From an uncultured Flavobacterium sp. (GTDB lineage: Bacteria > Bacteroidota > Bacteroidia > Flavobacteriales > Flavobacteriaceae), in contig CALTVC010000005.1 in assembly GCA_943912855.1 (NCBI GenBank), positions 124,001 through 188,000 on the forward strand: a stretch of DNA of 64,000 nt, in the 5' to 3' direction. Below, piece by piece: positions 32,195 to 41,213 of this stretch (position 1 is its first letter; every line of letters starts with the position of its first letter). The notes below the pieces were generated by a model, which worked only from the letters and a program-made list of their open reading frames with translations, was not told where the DNA came from and made no database searches. The position numbers and the translations under genes are program-made.

Positions 32195-33479
32195 ATTGTT
32201 TTATTTTTCTGTACAATGTCCTTTCAGAAATCCCGAGTTCATCGGCGGCAGCCTTACGTTTGCCTTTGTTTCTTTCCAGGGCTTTTTTTATCAGTTCTAT
32301 TTCTTTCTCGTCCAGCCTAAGGGTTTCTTCTTCCTCTACGGTGTCGGCATACAGGTAGTTTCCGTCGTAATCATCGTCTTCATCTTCATGATGATCCATA
32401 ATCGGTTCAGCACGGTTTGCAGCCGGTTGTTGCGCATACACTTCCGGATGATGGTCAAAGTATTCCTGTTGTCTTCCGTTACTGTTTTCCTGTCCGTAAA
32501 TACGTTGTATAAGGCCTTTGTTGTTTTCCTGAACCTTGCCGCTGTTGCCGTTTTGCATCAGCTCCATGGTCAGTTTTTTAAGGTCGTTAATATCGGCACG
32601 CATGTCAAACAACACCTTATATAATATCTCTCGCTCGTTGGTGAAATCGCTTTCCTGTTTTTTATCAGGGATGATTGCCGGCAGGTTGCTGGCTATTCCA
32701 TCGGGCAAATACGATGCCAATGCGTTACCGCGAATGTTACGTTCTGTTTCTAAAACGGAAATTTGCTCTGCCACATTGCGCAGTTGCCTGATATTTCCGC
32801 TCCAGCGGTATTTCATTAGTACGTTTACGGCATCATCTTCCAGTCTGATAGGAGGCATTTTGTACTTGTGCGCAAAATCTGAAGCAAACTTACGGAACAG
32901 CAGGTGGATGTCATCCTTACGGTCGCGCAGAGGGGGGAGCATAATCTCTACCGTACTGAGCCTGTAGTATAAGTCCTCTCGGAACTTGCCTTTTTGTATA
33001 GCGTCAAACATGTTTACGTTGGTCGCTGCCACAATGCGTACATTGGTTTTCTGTACCTGGCTCGATCCAACTTTAATAAATTCTCCGTTCTCCAGAACAC
33101 GTAGTAAACGTACCTGGGTGGTAAGCGGCAGTTCGCCCACCTCGTCCAGGAAAATAGTACCACCGTCGGCTACTTCAAAATATCCCTCGCGGGTAGAAGT
33201 TGCCCCTGTGAAAGCACCTTTTTCGTGACCAAAGAGTTCGCTGTCTATGGTGCCCTCAGGTATGGCGCCACAGTTTACGGCTATGTATTTGCCGTGTTTG
33301 CGGTGCGAAAGGGCATGTATAATTTTCGGGATACTTTCCTTACCTACACCGCTCTCTCCGGTAACCAGTACCGAAATATCGGTAGGAGCCACCTGAATGG
33401 CTTTCTCTACCGCGCGGTTTAGTTTAGGGTCGTTCCCTATAATTTCAAATCGTTGTTTTATGGCTTGTACGCTTTCCAT
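32184..33479 (-). CDS. Sigma-54-type AAA+ transcriptional activator without receiver domain
   Basis: 431 residues. No receiver or sensor domain; the AAA+ core starts almost at once. Walker A GESGVGKE (41-48), GAFTGA (88-93, intact sigma-54 contact loop), Walker B GTIFLDEVGE (107-116), sensor regions REDLYYRLSTVEI. A 130-residue variable linker leads to a Fis-type helix-turn-helix (about 405-431, ELGISERTLYRKIKQY). It activates sigma-54 promoters, with activity set by something other than a receiver domain. Overlaps lptE by 11 bases. This activator beside lptE, secG and miaB is common in Bacteroidetes; the Walker A GESGVGKE has Val where other activators often have Thr. Confidence 0.92.
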   Translation of the reverse strand: MESVQAIKQRFEIIGNDPKLNRAVEKAIQVAPTDISVLVTGESGVGKESIPKIIHALSHRKHGKYIAVNCGAIPEGTIDSELFGHEKGAFTGATSTREGYFEVADGGTIFLDEVGELPLTTQVRLLRVLENGEFIKVGSSQVQKTNVRIVAATNVNMFDAIQKGKFREDLYYRLSTVEIMLPPLRDRKDDIHLLFRKFASDFAHKYKMPPIRLEDDAVNVLMKYRWSGNIRQLRNVAEQISVLETERNIRGNALASYLPDGIASNLPAIIPDKKQESDFTNEREILYKVLFDMRADINDLKKLTMELMQNGNSGKVQENNKGLIQRIYGQENSNGRQQEYFDHHPEVYAQQPAANRAEPIMDHHEDEDDDYDGNYLYADTVEEEETLRLDEKEIELIKKALERNKGKRKAAADELGISERTLYRKIKQYDL

Positions 33480-33486
33480 TCATTTG

Positions 33487-33520
33487 TTTGTTTCAAGTTT
33501 AAGGTTTCAAGTTCTTACTC
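33487..33520. repeat. Dispersed TTTCAAGTTTCAGG repeat, copy 2 (one arm)
   Basis: These 34 bases match 18521-18554 with one difference (TTTAAGG for TTTCAGG). Only the left arm is obvious here. It fills the gap between the sigma-54-type activator gene and the YcxB-like gene. Confidence 0.7.
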
Positions 33521-33540
33521 GTACTCTAAACCTTACTGAC

Positions 33541-34122
33541 TTATTTAAGCGATACTTTTACTTTAGATTTTAACGAATCAAATATCTCTTTTATTTCCTC
33601 AAGCTGCCACGGATCCAGTTGTGCTTTATCAATCACATGTGCCTGTAGTTTTTCCGAAAATATAAGATAAAACTTTGCTGTTTCCTTTATCCTGTAAATT
33701 TCCTCCCAGTAGTGTGTAACATTAAACCCTTCTCCCTGCTTTTTAAAGAAAGCATTATTTATAGTGTAGGTAACATTTGTAAAATAACGTGCTTTCTTTT
33801 TAAGCTGTGCTTTTGTGTTTTTTGCCTTTAAATAATTTAAAACAGAAATAAAAATCACTGCAAAAGCAATAACAGGTAGTATTGAAATTAAAACGTCAAC
33901 CCACATATCTTTTGTCATTACTTCACTTGTCATTACCTCATTGCTCTCCTCGTGAGATTCAGGCTTGTTGTCTTGAGATGTGATAAGGTTTGTTAAGACT
34001 ACTATACCTATTATTATAGCGTATATCCAAATTTTCTTGCCCGATGAAATTAAAATCGACTTAGTGGCTGTCTTTATCTGTTTAGCATCAAGGCTTTGTG
34101 TTATTACTACTTCTTTTTCCAT
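33541..34122 (-). CDS. YcxB-like membrane protein
   Basis: 193 residues. Two membrane helices (about 30-48 and 78-98). The C-terminal domain (about 105-190) has the YcxB-like pattern YTINNAFFKKQGEGFNVTHYWEEIYRIKETAKFYLIFSEKLQAHVIDKAQL, including the W-x-x-I and FYLIF features. The family has no known function. It lies between miaB and the sigma-54-type activator, flanked on both sides by copies of the TTTCAAGTTTCAGG repeat, which suggests it is an insertion in an otherwise conserved gene order. Confidence 0.65.
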   Translation of the reverse strand: MEKEVVITQSLDAKQIKTATKSILISSGKKIWIYAIIIGIVVLTNLITSQDNKPESHEESNEVMTSEVMTKDMWVDVLISILPVIAFAVIFISVLNYLKAKNTKAQLKKKARYFTNVTYTINNAFFKKQGEGFNVTHYWEEIYRIKETAKFYLIFSEKLQAHVIDKAQLDPWQLEEIKEIFDSLKSKVKVSLK

Positions 34123-34147
34123 TTTTTGGTTGGCTGGTTGTAATGGG

Positions 34148-34240
34148 GTTTCAAGCTTCAGGTTTCAAGTTGTCGGACTTAATAGCCAAATACGATTTTC
34201 ACGCCCCACAACCTGAAACTTGTAACTTGAAACCTGAAAC
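34148..34240. repeat. Dispersed TTTCAAGTTTCAGG repeat, copy 3 (both arms)
   Basis: Left arm at about 34148-34173 and right arm at about 34207-34240 are complementary apart from small changes. Both are built from TTTCAAG and TTTCAGG words, as in the copy at 18521-18612. The loop is about 35 bases. It lies between miaB and the YcxB-like gene. Confidence 0.75.
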
Positions 34241-34246
34241 TAAAAA

Positions 34247-35692
34247 TTACTGCATTTCGCTGTACCCTACGGCATCGCCTATAAGGGTAGAGGTAGTGCA
34301 CTCGTAGGTAAGCACGTTTACAAAATCGCCCGGTTTGTAATTGCCTTTCGGGAAAACAACCGTAGTGTTCTGTGAGCTGCGACCACTCCAGTGGGCATCG
34401 CTGCGCTTAGATGTTTTTTCTATAAGTACTTCCACTACCTGGCCTACAAAACGCTGTGTGCGCTCAAGTGCCATCCTTTGCTGAAGGTCTATGATTTCGG
34501 TAAGCCTGCGGTTTTTTACTTCGTTAGGCACGTCATCTTCCAGCTTGCGCGCGGCAAGTGTACCCGGACGCTCAGAGTAGGCAAACATAAACCCGAAATC
34601 GTACTGGCAGTGCTCCATAAGGCTCAGGGTGTCCTGGTGGTCTTCCTCCGTTTCGGTAGGGAAGCCGGCTATCATGTCCTGCGAAAGCGAAATCTCAGGG
34701 ATAATGCGGTAAATATTGTCTACAAGTGTAAGGTATTCCTCACGTGTGTGCTGGCGGTTCATTTCCTGCAGTATACGTGTACTGCCACTTTGTACCGGCA
34801 GGTGGATGTATTTACATATATTATGGTGTTTCGCCATAACCTCTATAACCTCCAGGTGCATATCCTGCGGGTTAGAGGTGCTAAAGCGGAAACGCATTTT
34901 AGGGAATGCAATGGCTACCATGTCCAGCAATTGTGCAAAGTCTACTGCGGTAGCCTTTTGCATATCGGTAGCTTTTACAAAATCTTTTTTAAGACCGCCA
35001 CCGTACCATAGGTAGCTGTCTACGTTTTGTCCAAGAAGGGTAACTTCCTTAAAGCCTTTATCCCAAAGCTGCTGGATTTCTTCCATAATGCTTTGCGGTT
35101 CGCGACTGCGCTCACGTCCACGGGTAAACGGCACTACACAGAAGGTACACATGTTGTCGCACCCACGGGTTATAGATACAAATGCGGTAACCCCGTTGCT
35201 GTTTAGCCTAACCGGAGATATATCGCCATAGGTTTCTTCCTTACTAAGGATAACGTTTATGGCATCGCGGCCTTCTTCCACTTCCTTAAGCAGGTTAGGC
35301 AGGTCTTTGTAAGCATCGGGGCCTACCACCATGTCCACAATCTGCTCTTCTTCCAGGAATTGGCTTTTAAGGCGTTCGGCCATACAGCCCAGTACGCCTA
35401 CCTTCATGCCCGGGTTGATTTTCTTAACGGCGTTATATTTTTCCAGCCTTTTGCGCACGGTTTGTTCTGCCTTATCGCGGATAGAGCATGTGTTAACCAG
35501 TACAAGGTCAGCTTCCTCTAAGTTTTGGGTAGTATTATAGCCTTCGTTGGCTAATATGGAAGCCACGATTTCACTGTCCGAAAAATTCATCTGGCAACCG
35601 TAGCTCTCTATGAACAGCTTTTTGGCGTTGCCTTCTTTTTGTTCCAGCACAAGGCTCTGGCCCTGCTTGTTCTCTTCAATTATCTTTTCCAT
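34247..35692 (-). CDS. miaB: tRNA-2-methylthio-N6-isopentenyladenosine synthase (MiaB)
   Basis: 481 residues from the ATG at 35692 (an ATG two codons earlier is possible). The N-terminal UPF0004 domain with three Cys (first at FIESYGCQMNFSDSEI) holds the auxiliary cluster. The radical SAM motif CxxxCxxC is CDNMCTFC (about 180). A C-terminal TRAM domain follows (GQVVEVLIEKTSKRSDAHWSGRSSQNTTVVFP). It adds a methylthio group to isopentenyladenosine 37 of tRNAs. Promoter with TTG and TATCTTTG 22 bases apart. First gene of the minus-strand block running toward groEL. Confidence 0.96.
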   Translation of the reverse strand: MEKIIEENKQGQSLVLEQKEGNAKKLFIESYGCQMNFSDSEIVASILANEGYNTTQNLEEADLVLVNTCSIRDKAEQTVRKRLEKYNAVKKINPGMKVGVLGCMAERLKSQFLEEEQIVDMVVGPDAYKDLPNLLKEVEEGRDAINVILSKEETYGDISPVRLNSNGVTAFVSITRGCDNMCTFCVVPFTRGRERSREPQSIMEEIQQLWDKGFKEVTLLGQNVDSYLWYGGGLKKDFVKATDMQKATAVDFAQLLDMVAIAFPKMRFRFSTSNPQDMHLEVIEVMAKHHNICKYIHLPVQSGSTRILQEMNRQHTREEYLTLVDNIYRIIPEISLSQDMIAGFPTETEEDHQDTLSLMEHCQYDFGFMFAYSERPGTLAARKLEDDVPNEVKNRRLTEIIDLQQRMALERTQRFVGQVVEVLIEKTSKRSDAHWSGRSSQNTTVVFPKGNYKPGDFVNVLTYECTTSTLIGDAVGYSEMQ

Positions 35693-35727
35693 ATGCACAC
35701 TACTGTATCTCTACTTTTTAGAATGGG

Positions 35728-35760
35728 CAAAGATATAGATTAAATTCGATATACTGCCAA
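35728..35760 (-). promoter_or_regulatory. miaB promoter
   Basis: On the minus strand TTG (35758-35760), 22 bases, then TATCTTTG (35728-35735): both elements of the Bacteroidetes promoter. It is divergent from the topA promoter, leaving about 130 bases of shared upstream DNA. Confidence 0.65.
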
Positions 35761-35887
35761 CTTGACAGACTTCCTAAAGCATAATTTTTTTAAGCTGGTT
35801 ACACCTATATATTATGTATGCCGTGGATGTAGTCTTTAAAAAGGTACATTTTAAAACCATTAAAACGGGATATTTAAAAAAATCACA

Positions 35888-35895
35888 TACTTTTG
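35888..35895 (+). promoter_or_regulatory. -7 box of topA
   Basis: TACTTTTG fits TAnnTTTG and ends 18 bases before the topA ATG. It covers the upstream in-frame TTG at 35893, so a start there is unlikely. Confidence 0.55.
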
Positions 35896-35913
35896 CCCCC
35901 AAAGAAATGTTGT

Positions 35914-38433
35914 ATGGCAAAGAATTTAGTGATCGTTGAGTCGCCTGCCAAGGCAAAAACCATTGAAAAGTTTTTAGGGAAAGACTACCAGGTAGAGAGT
36001 AGCTACGGCCACATTGCCGATCTTCCGAGCAAGGAAATGGGGGTGGATGTAGAAAAAGGCTTTAAACCGAAGTATGAAGTTTCTCCTGATAAAAAGGCTT
36101 TGGTTAAAAAACTCAGGGATTTATCTAAATCGGCAGAAACCGTATGGCTGGCTTCCGATGAGGACCGCGAGGGTGAGGCGATAGCATGGCACCTGGCGGA
36201 AGAACTGAAACTGGATCAGAAGAAAACAAAGCGTATTGTTTTTCATGAAATTACCAAGACTGCCATACTTAAAGCCATAGACAACCCGCGTGGTATTAAC
36301 TACGACCTTGTAAATGCCCAGCAGGCACGCCGAGTGCTAGACAGGCTTGTGGGGTACGAACTGTCTCCTGTGCTTTGGAAAAAAGTAAAAAGCGGACTTT
36401 CGGCAGGTAGGGTACAGTCGGTTTCCGTCCGTCTTATTGTAGAACGCGAACGCGAAATCCAAAACTTTAAGGCTGAGGCTTCTTTCAGTATCACTGCAGA
36501 GTTTAGCAATGAAGCGGGAAAAACCTTCAAGGCAAAACTTCCTAAAAACTTCGCTACAAAACAGGAAGCGCAAGATTTCCTGAATAAAAATATAGGTTCG
36601 GCATATAAAGTAGCCGACCTTGAAACCAAACCGGCAAAGAAATCTCCGGCGGCTCCGTTTACCACATCTACACTACAACAGGAAGCATCGCGTAAGCTGT
36701 ACTTTCCGGTGGGTGTTACAATGATGCTGGCGCAAAGGTTGTACGAAGCGGGACTTATTACTTATATGAGAACCGATAGTGTAAATCTTAGTAATGATGC
36801 CATGGCTGCTGCCGAAGCGGAAATCATCCGTTCGTACGGTAAGGAGTTTAGCCGACCACGTAATTATAATACAAAAAGTAAAGGGGCGCAGGAAGCGCAC
36901 GAGGCCATCCGCCCAACGGATATGACACTGCATGGTGTAAATATAGACCGTGACCAGGCACGTCTTTACGATCTTATATGGAAACGTACCCTGGCTTCGC
37001 AAATGAGCGATGCCCAACTGGAGCGTACCAATGTGAAAATTGATGCTAATAATCACAAGGAGCAGTTCACGGCATCTGGTGAGGTGCTTATGTTTGAAGG
37101 CTTCCTTAAAGTATACCTGGAAGGGCATGATGATGACGATGAAGAACAGGAAGGTATGCTACCGGCACTTCGCGTAGGCGAAAGGCTTGCTAATAATTAC
37201 ATAACTGCTACAGAGCGTTTCAGCCGTCCGCCTGCTCGTTATACCGAAGCGGCGTTGGTTAAAAAGCTTGAAGAGCTGGGTATTGGCCGTCCGTCTACGT
37301 ATGCGCCTACCATCAGTACCATCATCAATAGGAATTATGTAGAGAAAGGTAACTTTGAAGGGCAGCGTCGTGAATATGTACAGCTTACTCTTAGGGGTGA
37401 AGGTATTAAGCAAGAGTTGCTTTCAGAAAATGTAGGTTCAGATAAAGGTAAGTTAGTGCCTACAGATATAGGGACTATTGTAAACGACTTCCTTGTTAAC
37501 CATTTCGATACGATATTGGATTATAACTTTACTGCCAAGGTAGAAGAGGATTTTGATGCCATTGCATCCGGTAACGAAGACTGGACGCAGATGATGGAAG
37601 ATTTTTATAGCCACTTCCATCCAACGGTTAAAGATGTTGAGAAAAACGCCGAACGCGAGTCAGGCGAGCGTATATTGGGTACCGATCCTAAATCGGGCAA
37701 GCCTGTAAGTGTTCGTTTGGGTAAATTTGGCCCAATGGCGCAAATAGGCGATGCCGACGATGAAGAGAAGCAATTTGCCAGCCTTCTTCCGGAGCAGAAT
37801 ATTGGAACTATATCTCTTGATGAAGCGCTAGGACTTTTTGCTTTGCCAAAAGTTTTGGGGACTCATGAGGGTGAAGAAGTAGAAGTGAACAACGGTCGTT
37901 TTGGTCCGTATGTGCGCTTTGGTAAAACCTTTATTTCGTTGCCTAAAGGCGAAGATCCGCTGGATGTAACCTTTGAAAGGGCTAAGGAGCTGATAGGAGA
38001 GAAGCAACAAGCCGATGCTCCTATAGGTGAGTATGAAGGCCACCCGGTGCAAAAGGGAGTAGGGCGTTTCGGACCGTTCATAAAATGGAACGGAATGTTT
38101 ATCAATGTAAATAAAAAGTACAATTTCGACAGGCTTAGCCAGGACGATATTGTAAACCTTATAGAAGACAAGTTACAGAAAGACCAGGATAAGGTAATCC
38201 ACAACTGGGAAAGCGAAGGCATTCGTGTGGAGAAAGCACGTTGGGGTCGTTCGGTTATCCTTAAAGGAAAGACCAAGATAGAGCTGGGTAAAGATGTAGA
38301 TGTGGCTAGTTTTACATTAGAGCAGGTTCAGGCTATGATAGCAGAGAAAGCACCTGCCAAGAAAACGACTGCTAAGTCGACTACAACCAAAAAAGCACCT
38401 GCAAAGAAAACAACTACTGCCAAAAAGAAATAA
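35914..38433 (+). CDS. topA: DNA topoisomerase I
   Basis: 839 residues from the ATG at 35914 (MAKNLVIVESPAKAKTIEKFLG). A longer in-frame extension to 35893 would start inside the promoter box. TOPRIM domain with ESPAKAKT and DEDREGEAIAWHL (about 85-97). The active-site Tyr lies in GLITYMRTDSVNLS (about 285). Zinc-finger-like repeats are replaced by topoisomerase C-terminal repeats (GRFGPYVRFG, GRFGPFIKWNG). The last 30 residues are a Lys/Ala/Thr-rich tail. It relaxes negative supercoils. Just 7 bases before the ureohydrolase-like gene, so the two are likely co-transcribed. Confidence 0.97.
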   Translation: MAKNLVIVESPAKAKTIEKFLGKDYQVESSYGHIADLPSKEMGVDVEKGFKPKYEVSPDKKALVKKLRDLSKSAETVWLASDEDREGEAIAWHLAEELKLDQKKTKRIVFHEITKTAILKAIDNPRGINYDLVNAQQARRVLDRLVGYELSPVLWKKVKSGLSAGRVQSVSVRLIVEREREIQNFKAEASFSITAEFSNEAGKTFKAKLPKNFATKQEAQDFLNKNIGSAYKVADLETKPAKKSPAAPFTTSTLQQEASRKLYFPVGVTMMLAQRLYEAGLITYMRTDSVNLSNDAMAAAEAEIIRSYGKEFSRPRNYNTKSKGAQEAHEAIRPTDMTLHGVNIDRDQARLYDLIWKRTLASQMSDAQLERTNVKIDANNHKEQFTASGEVLMFEGFLKVYLEGHDDDDEEQEGMLPALRVGERLANNYITATERFSRPPARYTEAALVKKLEELGIGRPSTYAPTISTIINRNYVEKGNFEGQRREYVQLTLRGEGIKQELLSENVGSDKGKLVPTDIGTIVNDFLVNHFDTILDYNFTAKVEEDFDAIASGNEDWTQMMEDFYSHFHPTVKDVEKNAERESGERILGTDPKSGKPVSVRLGKFGPMAQIGDADDEEKQFASLLPEQNIGTISLDEALGLFALPKVLGTHEGEEVEVNNGRFGPYVRFGKTFISLPKGEDPLDVTFERAKELIGEKQQADAPIGEYEGHPVQKGVGRFGPFIKWNGMFINVNKKYNFDRLSQDDIVNLIEDKLQKDQDKVIHNWESEGIRVEKARWGRSVILKGKTKIELGKDVDVASFTLEQVQAMIAEKAPAKKTTAKSTTTKKAPAKKTTTAKKK

Positions 38434-38440
38434 GTAACGG

Positions 38441-39598
38441 ATGGGATTCGAATTTTTACAACCTGTAAATGAAAATGTACTCGCGTTTCGTGAGGAGCTG
38501 TCCGTGCAGACTTTGGGCAAAAAAATAATTGTACATACTGCCGAAGAGGGATTGCCTGAGCTTGAAGAAGTGAAGATAGCCTTTGTAGGTATTTTAGATA
38601 ACAGAGGGCAAAATGAAGAATTGCGTCCTCATGTACACCTTAATTATATACGTAAAGAATTTTACAGTTTGTTTCCGGGCAACTGGCATCTTAATATGGC
38701 AGATCTTGGTGACATTAAACCCGGGGAGTCAGTTCAGGATACCTATTTTGTAGTGAAAAAGGTAACTGAGCAACTTGTTAAACAAGGAGTCATTCCTGTG
38801 TTTATAGGTGGTTCTCAAGATATGGCGTATGCTGTGTACCGTGGCTACGACAAGCTGGAGCAGATGGTAAATTACGTAACGGTAGATGCTAAGTACGATT
38901 TTGGTAAGGAAAACGAAGCCATGTCGGCCACGTCTTATGTAACCAGAATGATTATAGAAGAACCTCATAACCTGTTTAATTATAGTAATGTGGGTTTTCA
39001 AACGTACTTTAATTCGCAGGAAGAAATAGATCTTATAGAGAAGTTGTATTTCGATGCCTACAGGTTAGGGGAGGTGTGTAAAGATATTACCGTTTCAGAG
39101 CCCGTATTTCGCGATGCCGATTTTGTAAGTATAGACATGGGTGTTGTAAAATCAGGTGATTCAGGTAATATTGTTAAATTTATGCCAAATGGTTTTGATG
39201 GCAAAGAAATTTGTACTTTAGCACGCTATTCAGGTATAAGCGATAAAGTTACCTCGTTTGGAGTGTTTAATCATAATGATACCCGTCAGGAGTCAGTGCT
39301 GATAGCTCAGATATTGTGGTATTTTACAGAAGGGGTTAACTTCAGATCGTATGAATTTCCTTTTGGTAGCCGTGATAATTACACCAAGTATATTGTAGCT
39401 TTTGAAGACGAAGATGTTGTTTTTTACAAGAGCGATAAGACAGATAGGTGGTGGATTGATGTTTTTAGTAATGATATTGGCAATAATAAAGTTAAAATGC
39501 CTGCGTTATTACCATGTAGCTACCAGGATTACCTCGCAGCCTGTAATAATGAGTATCCTGAAAGATTATGGAAAGCTCAAAGAAAGAACATAATTTAA
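38441..39598 (+). CDS. Ureohydrolase-fold (formimidoylglutamase-like) protein, probable pseudoenzyme
   Basis: 385 residues. Whole-length similarity to arginase/formimidoylglutamase proteins, whose two Mn ions are held by GGDH, DAHxD and SxDxDxxD. Here the motifs read GGSQ (Gln126), DAKYD (Lys151) and SIDMGVV (Gly234): three of six ligands are gone, so hydrolysis of a guanidino or formimino substrate is unlikely. Flavobacterial genomes keep this gene between topA and gldK, often annotated as formimidoylglutamase. Here it starts 7 bases after topA, and gldK follows after 146 bases. No other histidine-degradation gene is present. A structural or regulatory role near the T9SS is possible but only inferred from position. 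Confidence 0.8.
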   Translation: MGFEFLQPVNENVLAFREELSVQTLGKKIIVHTAEEGLPELEEVKIAFVGILDNRGQNEELRPHVHLNYIRKEFYSLFPGNWHLNMADLGDIKPGESVQDTYFVVKKVTEQLVKQGVIPVFIGGSQDMAYAVYRGYDKLEQMVNYVTVDAKYDFGKENEAMSATSYVTRMIIEEPHNLFNYSNVGFQTYFNSQEEIDLIEKLYFDAYRLGEVCKDITVSEPVFRDADFVSIDMGVVKSGDSGNIVKFMPNGFDGKEICTLARYSGISDKVTSFGVFNHNDTRQESVLIAQILWYFTEGVNFRSYEFPFGSRDNYTKYIVAFEDEDVVFYKSDKTDRWWIDVFSNDIGNNKVKMPALLPCSYQDYLAACNNEYPERLWKAQRKNII

Positions 39599-39677
39599 CG
39601 TTTTTGCTATTAATATGTAACGTTTTTGTTCTACTTTTCAATTGTTTTGAAGACGTTAGGTTTTTTTTATAAAAAAA

Positions 39678-39708
39678 TTGTTTTTTTAAAAAAATATAAA
39701 TAGGTTTA
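39678..39708 (+). promoter_or_regulatory. Probable gldK promoter
   Basis: TTG (39678-39680), 20 bases, then TAGGTTTA (39701-39708), one base off TAnnTTTG. It lies about 40 bases before gldK in a very AT-rich gap, and suggests gldKLMN has its own promoter apart from topA. Confidence 0.5.
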
Positions 39709-39745
39709 CGCCCTTAAAAATAGATTACATTAATAACCCGATTTT

Positions 39746-41134
39746 ATGAAGAAGTTCATTGCATTAACAGCAACTTTATCTTTACTAATCAGCTGTGGCT
39801 CCAGTGACCGTGGGGAGCTGGTAGGTGTTAAAGGCAAAAAGTACAGGTCTGAAAAGCCTTACGGTATGACCTTGGTTCCGGGCGGTGCTTACATCATGGG
39901 TAAGTCAGATGATGACTTGGCTAATGTTCAGGATGCGCCAACTAAAACCGTTACTGTTCGTTCGTTCTACATGGATGAAACAGAAATCACAAACAGCGAG
40001 TACCGCCAGTTCGTAGAATGGGTAAAGGATTCTACAATCAGGACTAGGCTTGCTATTCTTGCAGATGAACAGGGGCAAACTCCAGGTAGTGGTAAAGGAA
40101 TAGGTGAATATGCTTTTAAAGATCAGGCAGCTGAAGGCAAAGAGCAAAGTGCTTATGATAAGTATATGCAGGAGAAAAGGGATGCTGAGGCAGATCCTAA
40201 TGATCCGTATGCAGGTAGAAAACTTAATCATAAAGCTAAACTTATAAAGGATCCGCAAAAGTATCCGGATGAGTTTTATGTAGAAGTAATGGATTCTATG
40301 TATCTTCCTGAATCAGAGTCTTATAACGGGTTAAGGACTATTGATGTTTCTAAGCTTGTATTTGGTTACAAGTGGCTAGATATAGAGGCTGCTGCAAAAG
40401 ATAAATCTGTAGGTAACAGTAGGACAAAAAGAAGTAAATACCTAAGGTCTGAAAAAGTAGCTATTTATCCTGATACTACGGTTTGGATTAAAGACTTCTC
40501 TTACTCGTACAATGAGCCTATGCATGAAACATACTTCTGGCATGAAGCTTACGGTGAATATCCTGTAGTGGGCGTTAGCTGGAAGCAGGCAAAGGCGTTC
40601 TGTGAGTGGAGGACTATAAACAAGAATACGTACCTTAAAGAGAAAAAACAACAGCAAACAACCAAGTTTAGGCTTCCTACTGAAGCTGAGTGGGAGTATG
40701 CTTCAAGGGGTGGTCAGCAATCTGCTACATTCCCGTGGGGTGGTCCTTATGCTAAAAATGATACAGGTTGTTTCCTTGCTAACTTCAAGCCAAATAGGGG
40801 TGACTATGCGGCAGACGGTGCTCTTTACACTGTAGAAGCTAATGCATTTGATCCTAATGATTTTAACCTGTACAACATGGCGGGTAACGTATCTGAGTGG
40901 ACAGATTCTTCTTATGATGCTAACTCTTACGACTATGTGAGTACTATGAACCCTAACGTAACTGATCATAAAAATCAACGTAAGGTAATCCGTGGTGGTT
41001 CTTGGAAAGATGTAGCTTATTATCTTCAGAATGCTACCCGCGACTGGGAATACAGGGATTCTGCAAGAAGCTACATAGGTTTCAGGACAGTACAAGACTA
41101 CATGGGTACAGAAAGTACTGCTACAAGGCAGTAA
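39746..41134 (+). CDS. gldK: Gliding motility / T9SS lipoprotein GldK
   Basis: 462 residues. Lipobox LLISC gives lipidation at Cys17. The body has the formylglycine-generating-enzyme (SUMF1) fold: GMTLVPGGAYIMG, FYMDETEITNSEYRQFVEW, PVVGVSWKQAKAFCEWR, RLPTEAEWEYASRGG, MAGNVSEWTDSS, VIRGGSWKD. In T9SS GldK (PorK) forms outer-membrane-associated rings with GldN. The FGE fold is used structurally, not for sulfatase activation. First gene of gldKLMN; gldL starts 79 bases on. Confidence 0.97.
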   Translation: MKKFIALTATLSLLISCGSSDRGELVGVKGKKYRSEKPYGMTLVPGGAYIMGKSDDDLANVQDAPTKTVTVRSFYMDETEITNSEYRQFVEWVKDSTIRTRLAILADEQGQTPGSGKGIGEYAFKDQAAEGKEQSAYDKYMQEKRDAEADPNDPYAGRKLNHKAKLIKDPQKYPDEFYVEVMDSMYLPESESYNGLRTIDVSKLVFGYKWLDIEAAAKDKSVGNSRTKRSKYLRSEKVAIYPDTTVWIKDFSYSYNEPMHETYFWHEAYGEYPVVGVSWKQAKAFCEWRTINKNTYLKEKKQQQTTKFRLPTEAEWEYASRGGQQSATFPWGGPYAKNDTGCFLANFKPNRGDYAADGALYTVEANAFDPNDFNLYNMAGNVSEWTDSSYDANSYDYVSTMNPNVTDHKNQRKVIRGGSWKDVAYYLQNATRDWEYRDSARSYIGFRTVQDYMGTESTATRQ

Positions 41135-41213
41135 TCATTAAAACGTTTACCATTAAACTATTTTTTCGAATATTTAACTAATTGACTTAACTAAAAACTA
41201 AAATTTATTTATT

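Noticed and set aside
34391..35011. 206-residue plus-strand frame opposite miaB
   Set aside because: Shadow of a well-supported gene on the other strand.
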